Shown: positions 35,277 to 45,931, counted from the first letter of the stretch. The stretch is 64,000 nt of DNA from Erwinia sp. S63 (GCF_016625195.1 NZ_JACVUP010000007.1:124001-188000); one strand, 5' to 3'. The notes: generated from the letters alone by a model not told the origin. Numbers and translations: made by a program.

Positions 35277-36296
35277 ATGCTGCAATTCATACTCCGACGT
35301 CTGGGCCTTGTCATCCCAACGTTCATCGGTATTACCTTACTGACCTTTGCGTTTGTCCATTTGATCCCCGGTGACCCGGTGCTGATCATGGCCGGCGAAC
35401 GCGGCATCTCTCCCGAGCGTCACGCCCAGCTGATGGCCCAATTTGGCCTCGACCAGCCGATGTGGAAACAGTACATCACCTACATTAATGGTGTGCTGCA
35501 CGGCGATCTCGGCATCTCGCTGAAAAGCCGCATCCCGGTATGGGATGAGTTCGTCCCTCGTTTCAAAGCCACGCTGGAACTTGGCATCTGCGCGATGCTC
35601 TTCGCGATTGCGGTGGGCATTCCGGTTGGCGTGCTGGCGGCGGTAAAACGCGGTTCGGTGTTTGATCACACCGCTGTGGGTATCTCGCTGACCGGTTACT
35701 CAATGCCGATTTTCTGGTGGGGCATCATGCTGATCATGCTGGTGTCGGTGCAGTGGAACCTGACGCCGGTGTCGGGGCGTGTCAGTGACACGATCTTCCT
35801 TGATGACAGCCATCCACTTACCGGCTTTATGCTGATCGATACGCTGCTGTGGGGCGAGGCGGGTGATTTCAAAGATGCAGTGATGCACATGATTTTGCCA
35901 GCCATCGTGCTCGGCACCATCCCGCTGGCGGTGATCGTGCGTATGACGCGCTCCTCAATGTTGGAAGTGCTGGGTGAAGATTATATCCGCACTGCGCGCG
36001 CTAAAGGCCTGACGCGTATGCGCGTAATCGTGGTGCATGCACTGCGCAACGCGATGCTGCCGGTGGTAACGGTTATCGGTTTGCAGGTCGGCACATTGCT
36101 GGCCGGTGCGATTCTGACAGAAACCATCTTCTCGTGGCCGGGGCTGGGTCGCTGGCTGATCGAAGCATTGCAGCGCCGTGACTATCCGGTGGTGCAGGGC
36201 GGCGTGCTGCTGGTGGCAATTCTGATCATCGTGGTCAACCTCTTGGTTGATCTGTTGTACGGCGTGGTCAATCCGCGCATTCGACATAAGAAATAA
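35277..36296 (+). CDS. dppB: Dipeptide ABC transporter permease DppB
   Basis: A 339-residue inner-membrane permease with about six membrane segments. The start MLQFILRRLGLVIPTF and the coupling loop EDYIRTARAKGLTRMRVIVVHALRNAMLP are typical of DppB. It pairs with DppC to form the channel. It follows dppA by about 200 bp, including the hairpins. Confidence 0.96.
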   Translation: MLQFILRRLGLVIPTFIGITLLTFAFVHLIPGDPVLIMAGERGISPERHAQLMAQFGLDQPMWKQYITYINGVLHGDLGISLKSRIPVWDEFVPRFKATLELGICAMLFAIAVGIPVGVLAAVKRGSVFDHTAVGISLTGYSMPIFWWGIMLIMLVSVQWNLTPVSGRVSDTIFLDDSHPLTGFMLIDTLLWGEAGDFKDAVMHMILPAIVLGTIPLAVIVRMTRSSMLEVLGEDYIRTARAKGLTRMRVIVVHALRNAMLPVVTVIGLQVGTLLAGAILTETIFSWPGLGRWLIEALQRRDYPVVQGGVLLVAILIIVVNLLVDLLYGVVNPRIRHKK

Positions 36297-36306
36297 GGGG
36301 GGCATC

Positions 36307-37209
36307 ATGACAACTGTTGATCCCGCAAGCGTAAGCGCTGCACCCAAGCCGATGACCCCGATTCAGGAATTCTGGCACTACTTCAAACGTAATAAAGGCG
36401 CGGTAATTGGCCTGGTTTACATCATTCTGATGCTGCTGATCGCTATCTTCGCCGATGTGCTGGCGCCGCACGCGCCGTCAGAGCAGTTCCGTGATGCACT
36501 GCTGCATCCGCCGGTGTGGCAGGACGGCGGCAGCTGGAAATTTATCTTTGGCACCGATGACGTAGGCCGTGATGTGCTGTCACGCCTGATGTTCGGCGCA
36601 CGTTTATCGCTGCTGGTTGGCTGTCTGGTGGTGGTGCTGTCGCTGATCCTTGGCGTGGTGTTTGGCCTGATGGCGGGTTACCTCGGCGGCGTGGTCGACG
36701 CGGTGATCATGCGTCTGGTGGATATCATGCTGGCGCTGCCAAGCCTGCTGCTGGCATTGGTGCTGGTGGCGATCTTTGGCCCGTCGATTGTCAACGCCTC
36801 GCTGGCGATCACCTTCGTCGCCCTGCCGCACTATATCCGTCTGACGCGTGCTGCGGTGCTGGTGGAAGTGAATCGCGACTACGTCACCGCTTCCAGCGTG
36901 GCGGGTGCCGGTACGCTGCGCCAGATGTTCGTCAATATTCTGCCTAACTGCCTGGCACCGTTGATCGTGCAGGCGTCATTAGGTTTCTCCAACGCCATTC
37001 TTGATATGGCGGCGTTGGGCTTTCTCGGAATGGGGGCGCAACCGCCAACGCCGGAGTGGGGCACCATGCTCTCCGACGTGTTGCAGTATGCGCAAAGTGC
37101 CTGGTGGGTGGTGACGTTCCCTGGTGTCGTCATCCTGCTCACCGTGCTGGCATTCAACCTCATGGGCGATGGTTTGCGTGATGCACTCGACCCGAAACTC
37201 AAGCAGTAA
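36307..37209 (+). CDS. dppC: Dipeptide ABC transporter permease DppC
   Basis: A 300-residue permease with the second-subunit hallmarks: an N-terminal cytosolic tail, FGTDDVGRDVLSRLMFGARLSL, and the loop NRDYVTASSVAGAGTLRQMFVNILPN. The ATG at 36307 follows AAGGGGGGCATC. It lies 10 bp after dppB. Confidence 0.96.
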   Translation: MTTVDPASVSAAPKPMTPIQEFWHYFKRNKGAVIGLVYIILMLLIAIFADVLAPHAPSEQFRDALLHPPVWQDGGSWKFIFGTDDVGRDVLSRLMFGARLSLLVGCLVVVLSLILGVVFGLMAGYLGGVVDAVIMRLVDIMLALPSLLLALVLVAIFGPSIVNASLAITFVALPHYIRLTRAAVLVEVNRDYVTASSVAGAGTLRQMFVNILPNCLAPLIVQASLGFSNAILDMAALGFLGMGAQPPTPEWGTMLSDVLQYAQSAWWVVTFPGVVILLTVLAFNLMGDGLRDALDPKLKQ

Positions 37210-37221
37210 AGAGGCACCGAG

Positions 37222-38208
37222 ATGGCACTATTAAATGTAGAAAAACTGTCGGTGCACTTCGGCGACGAAAAAACACCGTTCCGTGCAGTAGACCGTATCA
37301 GCTACCAGGTTGAACAAGGCCAGGTGGTGGGAATTGTGGGCGAATCCGGCTCCGGTAAATCGGTCAGCTCGCTGGCGATTATGGGGCTGATTGATTATCC
37401 CGGCCGCGTAATGGCGGAAAAGCTGGAGTTCAACCAGCGCGACCTGCAGAAGATCTCCGAGAAAGAGCGCCGCCAGTTGGTGGGCGCTGAAGTGGCGATG
37501 ATCTTCCAGGACCCAATGACCAGCCTTAACCCGTGCTACACCGTGGGCTTCCAGATTATGGAAGCGCTGAAGGTACATCAGGGCGGCAGCAAAAGTACCC
37601 GTCGTCAGCGCGCGATTGATTTGCTGGATCAGGTGGGGATTCCCGATCCGGCGTCACGTCTGGATGTTTATCCGCATCAGCTGTCAGGCGGTATGAGCCA
37701 GCGCGTGATGATCGCCATGGCGATTGCCTGCAAACCCAAGTTGCTGATTGCCGATGAACCAACGACGGCGCTGGATGTGACCATTCAGGCGCAAATCATC
37801 GAACTGCTGCTGGAGTTGCAGAAGCAGGAGAACATGGCGCTGATTCTGATCACCCACGATTTGGCACTGGTGGCAGAAGCCGCACAGCACATCATCGTAA
37901 TGTACGCCGGACAGGTGGTGGAAAGCGGGAAAGCGGTGGATATCTTCAAAGCGCCGCGTCATCCGTACACCCAGGCATTGCTGCGCGCGCTGCCGGAGTT
38001 TGCGGCAGATAAAGCGCGTCTGGCTTCGTTACCGGGCGTGGTGCCGGGCAAATATGACCGTCCAAACGGCTGTCTGCTCAATCCGCGCTGTCCGTATGTG
38101 ACCGAGCGCTGTCGTCGTGAAGAACCTGAACTGCGTGACATTCCGGGTCGCCAGTCTAAATGCCATTTCCCACTGGATGATGCCGGGAGACCGACTTATG
38201 AGTCTTGA
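37222..38208 (+). CDS. dppD: Dipeptide ABC transporter ATP-binding protein DppD
   Basis: A 328-residue ABC ATPase. Walker A is GESGSGKS, the Q-loop lies in [17 protein letters not shown], the signature is LSGGMSQR and Walker B is [12 protein letters not shown]. The C-terminal Cys cluster ([19 protein letters not shown]) is the 4Fe-4S-type oligopeptide-transporter motif. Its end overlaps dppF by 11 bp. Confidence 0.96.
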   Translation: MALLNVEKLSVHFGDEKTPFRAVDRISYQVEQGQVVGIVGESGSGKSVSSLAIMGLIDYPGRVMAEKLEFNQRDLQKISEKERRQLVGAEVAMIFQDPMTSLNPCYTVGFQIMEALKVHQGGSKSTRRQRAIDLLDQVGIPDPASRLDVYPHQLSGGMSQRVMIAMAIACKPKLLIADEPTTALDVTIQAQIIELLLELQKQENMALILITHDLALVAEAAQHIIVMYAGQVVESGKAVDIFKAPRHPYTQALLRALPEFAADKARLASLPGVVPGKYDRPNGCLLNPRCPYVTERCRREEPELRDIPGRQSKCHFPLDDAGRPTYES

Positions 38209-39205
38209 TAACACTAAGCAGGATTACCTGCTGCAGGCGATCGACCTGAAAAAACACTACCCGGTGAAGAAAGGGCTGTTTGGCCAGGAGCGTTTGGTGA
38301 AAGCGCTGGATGGCGTCTCGTTCAACCTTGAACGCGGCAAAACGCTGGCGGTGGTCGGTGAGTCGGGCTGTGGTAAATCCACACTTGGTCGCTTGCTGAC
38401 CATGATTGAAACGCCGACCGAGGGCCAGCTGTACTGGCACGGTCAGGATTTGCTGAAGCACGATCCGCAGGCGCAAAAGCTGCGTCGTCAGAAAATCCAG
38501 ATCGTGTTCCAGAACCCGTATGGCTCACTCAATCCGCGTAAGAAAATCAGCCAGATTCTCGAAGAGCCGTTAGTGATTAACACTTCGCTGACCAAAGCAG
38601 AACGCCGCGAGAAGACGCTGGAGATGATGGCGAAGGTGGGCCTGAAAACCGAGCACTACGATCGCTATCCGCATATGTTCTCCGGTGGTCAGCGTCAGCG
38701 TATCGCCATTGCGCGTGGTTTGATGCTCGATCCCGATGTACTGATTGCCGATGAACCGGTTTCTGCGCTCGACGTTTCCGTACGTGCGCAGGTGCTTAAC
38801 CTGATGATGGATTTGCAGCAGGATTTGGGTTTGTCGTATGTGTTCATTTCTCATGATTTGTCGGTGGTGGAGCATATCGCTGACGAAGTGATGGTGATGT
38901 ATTTAGGTCGTTGCGTTGAGCGCGGCAGTAAAGAAGCCATTTTCAGCAATCCGCGTCATCCTTATACGCAGGCCTTGTTGTCAGCCACGCCGCGTCTAAA
39001 TCCAGATGAGCGTCGCGAACGGATTAAATTGACCGGCGAATTGCCAAGTCCACTCAATCCGCCGCCGGGCTGTGCATTTAACGCGCGCTGTCGCCGTCGT
39101 TTTGGCACCTGCGTTCAGTTGCAGCCTAAACTCAAGCAATATGGCGACCAGCAAATTGCCTGTTTCGCAGTGGATCAGGATGAGAATCAGCCAGTCGGCG
39201 TGTAA
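38198..39205 (+). CDS. dppF: Dipeptide ABC transporter ATP-binding protein DppF
   Basis: A 335-residue ABC ATPase partner of DppD. Walker A is GESGCGKST, the signature is FSGGQRQR, Walker B is [12 protein letters not shown], and the C-terminal [14 protein letters not shown] cysteines are present. The start [13 protein letters not shown] at 38198 overlaps dppD, so translation is probably coupled. A longer in-frame start at 38117 lies deep inside dppD and is rejected. Confidence 0.96.
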   Translation: MSLDNTKQDYLLQAIDLKKHYPVKKGLFGQERLVKALDGVSFNLERGKTLAVVGESGCGKSTLGRLLTMIETPTEGQLYWHGQDLLKHDPQAQKLRRQKIQIVFQNPYGSLNPRKKISQILEEPLVINTSLTKAERREKTLEMMAKVGLKTEHYDRYPHMFSGGQRQRIAIARGLMLDPDVLIADEPVSALDVSVRAQVLNLMMDLQQDLGLSYVFISHDLSVVEHIADEVMVMYLGRCVERGSKEAIFSNPRHPYTQALLSATPRLNPDERRERIKLTGELPSPLNPPPGCAFNARCRRRFGTCVQLQPKLKQYGDQQIACFAVDQDENQPVGV

Positions 39206-39226
39206 TGAATAACGCCAGAAATGAGT

Positions 39227-39255
39227 AAAGGCTCCTGCGGGAGCCTTTGTTTTTT
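39227..39255 (+). terminator. Terminator of the dpp operon
   Basis: AAAGGCTCC (39227-39235) pairs with GGAGCCTTT across a short loop, then GTTTTTT. Confidence 0.93.
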
Positions 39256-39399
39256 GCAGCGTTATACTTGAGCAAAATTAACATCTGAAAGCGTGGTGTA
39301 AAATGGACGTTGAAATGTATTACCCCACTGCATCAATAAAGAATTGGTCTTGATAAAGATATAAATCGTTAAGGCAAATTCTGAATAACGTCAGGAATC

Positions 39400-39415
39400 T
39401 GTGAGCATAATCACA
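39400..39415. promoter_or_regulatory. CRP site in the gap before the first cellulose operon
   Basis: TGTGA-GCATAA-TCACA matches the CRP core at 10 of 10 positions. It is 267 bp before bcsO and after the dpp terminator, so bcsO is the only downstream target. The rest of the 425-bp gap (39256-39681) is A/T-rich, with no gene seen. Confidence 0.7.
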
Positions 39416-39681
39416 CAGCTGTAAAATCCGTAACTTGAACCACATGCATGACATATCAGTAGGTTAGGTTAATGTCATTGGCGTTATTATTTCAGTTAAT
39501 CGTTATTAATAAATCTCCGGTCATAAATATCAGCACACTTTTTGCATCGACAGATTTTTAATCATCGGGATAAAAGTCTTTTGTGGAATGCGGCGTTTTT
39601 ATAATCAGAATTAACTCACTCTCTTTTAATGTGTGTGCTATATTCCAGGAAAATTCCCTCCCGTTTTTACAGGCTCTGATC

Positions 39682-40437
39682 ATGAAGAATTACGACGATC
39701 TGCAGCGTTTTAAAGAAAAGACCAAAACGCTTGATATCGCTTTTAAGGATATGTCTGGGCAATCGCTGGAAGCGGATCACAGCCAGTGGGCGATTATTCG
39801 TCAATTGGGCACTGACAATGAACCGGAATTAGGCAGTGGCCAGCGTATTGACCTGCCACAGCCGCAACCGATTCGTGGCGATGAGTTTACCGCGCCAGTT
39901 CAGGCTGCCCCTGCAGTGGTTGCGCCTGTGGCGAGCACCCCACGCGGTTCGATTCTTGATAGCCTGGCAGCTACTGCGCCGGTTGAATCTGCGCCAGCAA
40001 CGTCGCCGACCGGTGTTTCATCGCTGTTCCCGCCCGCTCCGGCGGCTAAGCCGGCACCTTCTGTATTGACCCAGGCGCCGAAAGCCACCCATGTTGAGCG
40101 TCAGGCGACCACCTCACTGTTTCCACCGGCACCCGCTAAACCGGCGGCCGCAGTCGCGCCCGCTCCGGCGGCGGCACCTGCCTTTGCTGCACCCGTTGAA
40201 GCAGCGCGCCCGGCAGAGCCAGCACGTCCTGCATCGGTTCCAACGTTTGCCGTACCGACTGAGCCAGCGCGTCCTGCACCTGCGCCAACGTACGCCGCAC
40301 CGGCAGAATCGGCGCGCCCAGCGGCTGCACCGTCTCGCTTTGGTTCACTGTTCCGCTCAAGACCTGCGGAACCTGCTAATATTTCTAAAGAAACACCATT
40401 GAAACCGTTACTGGAGAAGATTGCGCTATGCCGTTAG
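39682..40437 (+). CDS. bcsO: Cellulose biosynthesis protein BcsO
   Basis: A 251-residue low-complexity protein. The short ordered start (MKNYDDLQRFKEKTKTLDIAFKDMS) and the end (RFGSLFRSRP, then LKPLLEKIALCR) flank about 180 residues rich in Ala and Pro, with repeated A-ARPA-AP units and two SLFPPAPA boxes. Proline-rich proteins of this kind open BcsD-containing enterobacterial operons and are called BcsO. They may organise the synthase with BcsD. The start at 39682 is favoured over an upstream 39583 codon lacking family similarity. Its stop overlaps bcsQ by 10 bp. Confidence 0.8.
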   Translation: MKNYDDLQRFKEKTKTLDIAFKDMSGQSLEADHSQWAIIRQLGTDNEPELGSGQRIDLPQPQPIRGDEFTAPVQAAPAVVAPVASTPRGSILDSLAATAPVESAPATSPTGVSSLFPPAPAAKPAPSVLTQAPKATHVERQATTSLFPPAPAKPAAAVAPAPAAAPAFAAPVEAARPAEPARPASVPTFAVPTEPARPAPAPTYAAPAESARPAAAPSRFGSLFRSRPAEPANISKETPLKPLLEKIALCR

Positions 40438-41228
40438 TTTGTGTGTGCTCGCCAAAAGGGGGAGTAGGGAAAACCACTATGGCGGCCAACCTTGCATGGA
40501 GTCTGGCTCGCGCCGGCAGCAAGGTGTTGGCAATCGATTTCGATGTCCAGAACGCACTGCGCCTGCATTTTGGTGTGCCACTGCACGATGGCCGCGGTTT
40601 TGTCGCGCGCTCAGAAGAGCAGGCGGACTGGAGCCAATCCATCCTCACCACCGGCGGTAATATTTTCGTCATGCCTTATGGCGATGTCACCGAAGAGCAG
40701 CGTGAGCGTTTTGAAGAAAACCTGATCAAAGACCCGCATTTCCTGCGTCGTGGACTGGATACGGTGCTGAATTATCCGGGGCTGGTGATTATTGCCGATT
40801 TCCCCCCAGGCCCGGGTCCCGCGCTTAAAGCAATGCAGGCTTTAGCCGATATGCATTTAGTGGTGATGCTGGCAGATACCGCCTCGGTCTCTTTACTGCC
40901 GCAAATTGAAAATGACCGCATGATTGGTCAGCCGCTAAATAATAAACGTGGTCACTATTTCGTATTAAACCAGAGTGACAACCGCCGCAATATTAGCCGC
41001 GAAGTCACTGGGTTTATGCAGCAACGTTTAGGCGAAAATTTATTGGGTGTGGTGCACCGCGATGAAAGCGTCGCGGAGGCGAATGCCTCACAGCAATCCG
41101 TATTTGATTTCAGCCCGGCTTCTGCGGCGGCATTTGATATCGAACTGGTTGCTAAACGGGTGGCTAATATCCTCAACATCACCGTGGGTAACGGTGAAGT
41201 TCAGGCGCCGATCCGCAGCCATTATTAA
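40428..41228 (+). CDS. bcsQ: Cellulose synthase-associated ParA/MinD-like ATPase BcsQ (first locus)
   Basis: A 266-residue MinD/ParA-type ATPase. The deviant Walker A CSPKGGVGKTT carries both the signature lysine (K10) and the P-loop lysine (K15). IIADFPPGPG is the switch/Walker B segment. BcsQ proteins localise and assemble the synthase at the pole in E. coli. It is translationally coupled to bcsO and precedes bcsA by 55 bp. Unlike the second-locus BcsQ, its P-loop is canonical. Confidence 0.9.
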   Translation: MPLVCVCSPKGGVGKTTMAANLAWSLARAGSKVLAIDFDVQNALRLHFGVPLHDGRGFVARSEEQADWSQSILTTGGNIFVMPYGDVTEEQRERFEENLIKDPHFLRRGLDTVLNYPGLVIIADFPPGPGPALKAMQALADMHLVVMLADTASVSLLPQIENDRMIGQPLNNKRGHYFVLNQSDNRRNISREVTGFMQQRLGENLLGVVHRDESVAEANASQQSVFDFSPASAAAFDIELVAKRVANILNITVGNGEVQAPIRSHY

Positions 41229-41283
41229 CAGTCTGGCGTTGCCAGACAGAAATAATAACAACACAGCTTCTTCAGGGTGACTC

Positions 41284-43389
41284 ATGAGTAAACTCGGGTT
41301 TTACCTGCTGCTGCTGGTGCTCGCACCAGTGGCCGCGGTAATCATCATCACGCCTATGGACAGCCAGAAACAGTATATTTTTGGCTTAATCAGCATCGGG
41401 ATGATGTTTTTACTGGGCTTCAGCAAAAGCCGCAAAATAACCGTTGTGATGGTTATCCTTTCTGCGCTGATGTCGACCCGATATATCTGGTGGCGCACCA
41501 CGGAGACGCTGCAGTTTAATTCCGAGATTGAAGCGATTCTCGGCATCGGCTTATATCTGGCTGAACTGTATGTCTGGCTGATTCTGATTCTCGGCTTCCT
41601 GCAGACCACCTGGCCATTAAAACGCACTATCGAACCGTTGCCGGACGATACCAGCCTGTGGCCTACCGTTGACGTCTATGTCCCGACCTATAACGAAAGC
41701 CTCGACGTAGTGCGTGATACCGTGCTGGCGGCGCAGTGCATCGATTATCCGCGTGACAAGCTCAAGGTCTATCTGCTGGATGACGGCAAGCGTAGCGAGT
41801 TTGCGGTATTTGCCGCCGATGTCGGTGTCGGTTATATCACCCGTGACGACAACAGCCATGCGAAAGCCGGTAACCTCAACCATGCGATGAAAATCACCAA
41901 GGGTGAGCTGATTTGCATCTTTGACTGTGACCACGTCGCCACCCGTACTTTCCTGCAGGCGACCGTCGGTCCGTTCCTGAAAGATCCCAAGCTGGCGCTG
42001 TTACAGACGCCGCACTACTTCTACTCGCCGGATCCGTTTGAACGTAACCTGCGTGCAGCGCGTACCATTCCGAACGAAGGCGCGCTGTTCTACGGCCCGG
42101 TTCAGCAGGGTAACGATAACTGGAACGCGACCTTCTTCTGCGGTTCCTGTGCGGTGATTCGCCGTAGCGCGCTGGAAGAGATTGGTGGCTTTGCGGTCGA
42201 AACCGTGACCGAAGATGCGCACACCGCATTGAAAATGCAGCGTTTAGGTTGGGGTTCAGCCTTCCTGGCGATTCCGCTGGCTGCCGGTCTGGCCACCGAA
42301 CGTCTCGGTCTGCACGTGGTTCAGCGTAACCGCTGGGCGCGTGGCATGACGCAGATCTTCCGCGTCGATAACCCGTTGTTTGGCCGTGGTCTGAAGTGGC
42401 AGCAGCGTCTCTGCTACCTCAACGCCATGCTGCACTTCCAGTTTGGTCTGCCGCGTGTGGCGTTCCTGACCGCGCCGCTGGCGTACCTGCTGTTCAACCT
42501 GAACATCATTCACTCGTCAGCATCACTGATCTTCGCCTACGTATTGCCGCACCTGGTGATGTCGCTGTACGTCAACTCCCGAATGAACGGCAAGTTCCGT
42601 TACACCTTCTGGGGTGAAATCTACGAAACCGTGATGTGCTTCCACCTCGTTATCCCGACGCTGCTGACCATGCTGGCACCGAAACGCGGGAAATTTAACG
42701 TAACGGATAAAGGCGGTTTGCTGGATCAGGGCTTCTTCGACTTCCACATCGTGCGTCCGCATGTGATTGTGGCGGTGCTGCTGACCATTGGTATCGTGGC
42801 GGGTGTGGTGCGTGCTGTCGCGCATGACTACTTCGGCGTGGATCCTTATGTAATCGCTCTCAACGTTGGCTGGGCGGTGTTCAGCCTGATCATCCTGATG
42901 GCGGCGATTGCCGTAGCGCGTGAAACCAAGCAGGTGCGTAAAACCATTCGTATCGAAGTGCAGATTCCAGCGGTGATTCACTACGCCAGCGGCATCTCCT
43001 CCCGCACCCAAACCAGCGACCTGTCGATGGGCGGTGCGCAGCTGGATGCGCCGGACAATCGTCATGAGCACGATGAAATCGAAGAGATCGATCTGCTGCT
43101 GAAATCCGGTGCCATCACTATTCCGGTGAGCAAAATCTCCGGCGACGAAGAGTCTATCCGCCTGCGCTTTGGCGATATGCCGCTGTCGCGCCGCCGTGAA
43201 CTGGTGCGCGTGGTGCTGGCGCGTGCCGATGCGTGGATCCAGCCTGAGTACAAGCAAGACAACCCGCTGGTTTCACTGGGCACTATTATTCGTACCGTAT
43301 TTGAGCTGTTCTGGCTGACCTGGAAAGATCGCCGTGAGAAGCGTAAGCGTGATAACCAGCCAGCAGTAAAAGAGGACAGCGCAGTATGA
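41284..43389 (+). CDS. bcsA: Cellulose synthase catalytic subunit BcsA (first locus)
   Basis: A 701-residue membrane GT2 synthase that polymerises UDP-glucose into beta-1,4-glucan and pushes it through the membrane. Catalytic residues are D130 (DVYVPTYNE), D214-C-D216, T309-E310-D311 and Q347-RNR-W351. Membrane segments flank the GT domain. The C-terminal PilZ domain binds cyclic di-GMP (R552-xxx-R556 and D579-LSMG). It is about 170 residues shorter than the BcsA of the second locus, lacking the N-terminal extension. Its ATGA overlap with bcsB indicates coupling. Confidence 0.96.
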   Translation: MSKLGFYLLLLVLAPVAAVIIITPMDSQKQYIFGLISIGMMFLLGFSKSRKITVVMVILSALMSTRYIWWRTTETLQFNSEIEAILGIGLYLAELYVWLILILGFLQTTWPLKRTIEPLPDDTSLWPTVDVYVPTYNESLDVVRDTVLAAQCIDYPRDKLKVYLLDDGKRSEFAVFAADVGVGYITRDDNSHAKAGNLNHAMKITKGELICIFDCDHVATRTFLQATVGPFLKDPKLALLQTPHYFYSPDPFERNLRAARTIPNEGALFYGPVQQGNDNWNATFFCGSCAVIRRSALEEIGGFAVETVTEDAHTALKMQRLGWGSAFLAIPLAAGLATERLGLHVVQRNRWARGMTQIFRVDNPLFGRGLKWQQRLCYLNAMLHFQFGLPRVAFLTAPLAYLLFNLNIIHSSASLIFAYVLPHLVMSLYVNSRMNGKFRYTFWGEIYETVMCFHLVIPTLLTMLAPKRGKFNVTDKGGLLDQGFFDFHIVRPHVIVAVLLTIGIVAGVVRAVAHDYFGVDPYVIALNVGWAVFSLIILMAAIAVARETKQVRKTIRIEVQIPAVIHYASGISSRTQTSDLSMGGAQLDAPDNRHEHDEIEEIDLLLKSGAITIPVSKISGDEESIRLRFGDMPLSRRRELVRVVLARADAWIQPEYKQDNPLVSLGTIIRTVFELFWLTWKDRREKRKRDNQPAVKEDSAV

Positions 43390-45920
43390 AGAATTTGACG
43401 CAAACGTTGCTGGCAAGCTCGCTGGCGACGGCGCTGATGCTCGCCCCGGCCTGGGCAGAAACCCCTGCGGTAACGCAGGATAGTTCGGCCCTGTCCAACG
43501 TTCCGCCACCGCAAGGTATTCAAAGCGAAGCGGATGCGCAGTTGCAGCAGGCGGCGGGTGCCACTCCGTATACGCCAGCAGAAAATGCACCAGCCACTGA
43601 AAATGGTGCGCCGACTGCGGCTGATATGCCTGCAGCCAACTCCCCGAATACGTCAGCACCCGATACGCAGTTGCCGGCTACCACGCCTGCACCAGAGATG
43701 GTGCTGCCGGATGCCGCACCTGCGGCCGCGCCCGTGTATTCCGCTTCTGCGATGCTCAACCAGCCCGTCAGCAGCACCATTTCCGTGGCGCAGATGGGCC
43801 AGCCGCAGGGTATCACTCTGACTGGCGGTCAGCTGCAATCCGGTATCGTGTTTACTCTGCCGAGCGATGAAGTGATCACCAACGCGCGTCTGAATCTGTC
43901 GCTGCGCGTTTCAGCGGCACTGGCGGCGCGTAATACCTCATTGCAGCTGATGCTGAATGGTCAGCCGCTGGGCACCTTGCCATTGGGTTCGAGTGACAGC
44001 GATGTCAGCGATTATCAGCTGGATATCCCAGCGGCAATGGTGGTCTCAAGCAATAACCTCAGCTTCAAAATTAACGATGCCGACAAATTACTGTGCGAAA
44101 AAGAGAGTGCGCAGCAGTATCAGGTGTCGATTCTGCCGACAACCACCCTGAGCCTCGAAGGTCAGCAGCTGAACATCGGCACCAGCCTGCGCAACTTCCC
44201 GCGTCCGTTTATGGATGCGCAGCGCATGACGCCCGCCAGCGTGACTTTTGGCTTTGCCGCCAATGCCACGCCGGACAGCATCAGCGCAGCGGCATTAGTG
44301 TCATCGTGGATGGGCATTCAATCTGACTATCGCGGTATCCGTTTCCCGGTGGTGCGTGGCGATTTGCCTGAGCACAACGGTATTCTGATTGGTCACCCCG
44401 GTGACAAAATCGGTTCTGTGACCTTGCCAGCGACCAACGGTCCGCTGCTGCAGGTGATTGATAACCCGAACAACCCGGTTTACAAACTGCTGTTAGTGGT
44501 TGGCGCGGATGATGCTCAGCTGCGTCAGGCGGCCAACCGCTTGACCACGCAACCGCTGGCGACCGATGCCAGCAGCCTGAACGTGCAGCCGCAGCCGATT
44601 GGCCTGCGTAAGCCGTATGACGCGCCACGTTGGATCAACACCAGCCGTCCAGTGCGTTTGAGCGAGCTGCTGCGTAAAGATCAGAGCCTGACCACCACCG
44701 GCATCTGGCACGATGCGCTGAGCGTGAACTTCCGCGCTGCGCCGGACCTGTTCATGTGGGATGGCGACACCATTCCGGTGGAGCTGCACTATCGCTTCCC
44801 GTCAGAAAGCTGGATTGATGAGAACAAATCGTTCCTCAACGTGATGATTAACGGCACCTTCCTGCGCAACCTGACCGTGAATAAAGTCGGCTTGCTGGAA
44901 AGCGCCTGGCATCGTCTGGGCGGCGACGCGCGTCAGGAGCATTACACCCTGAAGCTGGAGCCGTACCTGATTTACGGTGATAACCAGCTGGCGTTGTACT
45001 TCAACATCAAGCCGAAAGCGGATGCGCCATGTGGTGTGCTGCTGAACAACAACATCAAGAGCCGCATTGAAGATGACTCGTGGATCGACCTGAGCCACAC
45101 CCGTCACTTCACTATGCTGCCGAACCTGTCGTACTTCGTCGGCGCGTCGTTCCCGTTCTCGCGTCTGGCAGACTTCTCGCAGACCACCTTGCTGCTGCCG
45201 GAAAAACCGACCGATGCAGAGATCTCCACGCTGCTGGATATGTCTTCACGTGCTGGTAACGCGACCGGTGTACCGCTGGTGCAGAACCAGGTGCTGTTTG
45301 GCTTGCCGAATGGTGGCACTAACCTGACACGCTTGCAGGACAGCGATTTGCTGGCGGTGAGCACCACGCAGAACAGTGAATTCAATCAGCAGATGCTGGC
45401 CAATACGCCTTATCAGACCAGCGGTAACACGCTTGGTGTAAAAGATCCGACGACCTGGGACAAGCTGCGTGGCTGGCTGACCGGCGACTGGAATCTTCAG
45501 CAACTGGATGCCGATCGCTACTTCTCCTCCAACGAAGCGTGGCGTGGCTTTGTCAGCTACCGCTCGCCGTGGAATGCCGATCGCCTGGTGGTGATGACAG
45601 TGGCGACCAGCGATCAACAGCTGCTGCGTCTGCATGAAGACCTTAATTCGGCGCGCATCAACGCCGGTATTCGTGGCGATACCGCCATCATCACTGATGA
45701 GAATGGTATCCGCAGCTTCCGCGTTGGCCCGCAATTCCCGAGCGGTGAAATGCCGTGGTACATGATGGTGGTGTGGTATGCCAACCAGCACTCGGTGCTG
45801 ATGGCGCTGGCGGCTCTGGTGCTGGCAACGCTGGTCGGCGGTAGCGCGTGGGCGATGCTGAAACGTCATGCATGGCGACGTCTCAACCCGAAAGCTGATA
45901 GCAAGTCCGGCAAGAAGTAA
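43386..45920 (+). CDS. bcsB: Cellulose synthase periplasmic regulatory subunit BcsB (first locus)
   Basis: An 844-residue periplasmic subunit anchored by a C-terminal membrane helix (near residues 795-820). The signal peptide covers residues 1-24 (PAWA-ET). An Ala/Pro/Thr-rich linker (about 30-120) is absent from the second-locus copy and makes this protein longer. The carbohydrate-binding and flavodoxin-like core follows (DADKLLCEKES, LPLHYRFP-like WDGDTIPVELHYRFPSE). It guides the nascent glucan in the periplasm. Confidence 0.94.
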   Translation: MKNLTQTLLASSLATALMLAPAWAETPAVTQDSSALSNVPPPQGIQSEADAQLQQAAGATPYTPAENAPATENGAPTAADMPAANSPNTSAPDTQLPATTPAPEMVLPDAAPAAAPVYSASAMLNQPVSSTISVAQMGQPQGITLTGGQLQSGIVFTLPSDEVITNARLNLSLRVSAALAARNTSLQLMLNGQPLGTLPLGSSDSDVSDYQLDIPAAMVVSSNNLSFKINDADKLLCEKESAQQYQVSILPTTTLSLEGQQLNIGTSLRNFPRPFMDAQRMTPASVTFGFAANATPDSISAAALVSSWMGIQSDYRGIRFPVVRGDLPEHNGILIGHPGDKIGSVTLPATNGPLLQVIDNPNNPVYKLLLVVGADDAQLRQAANRLTTQPLATDASSLNVQPQPIGLRKPYDAPRWINTSRPVRLSELLRKDQSLTTTGIWHDALSVNFRAAPDLFMWDGDTIPVELHYRFPSESWIDENKSFLNVMINGTFLRNLTVNKVGLLESAWHRLGGDARQEHYTLKLEPYLIYGDNQLALYFNIKPKADAPCGVLLNNNIKSRIEDDSWIDLSHTRHFTMLPNLSYFVGASFPFSRLADFSQTTLLLPEKPTDAEISTLLDMSSRAGNATGVPLVQNQVLFGLPNGGTNLTRLQDSDLLAVSTTQNSEFNQQMLANTPYQTSGNTLGVKDPTTWDKLRGWLTGDWNLQQLDADRYFSSNEAWRGFVSYRSPWNADRLVVMTVATSDQQLLRLHEDLNSARINAGIRGDTAIITDENGIRSFRVGPQFPSGEMPWYMMVVWYANQHSVLMALAALVLATLVGGSAWAMLKRHAWRRLNPKADSKSGKK

Positions 45921-45931
45921 GGATAAAAACA

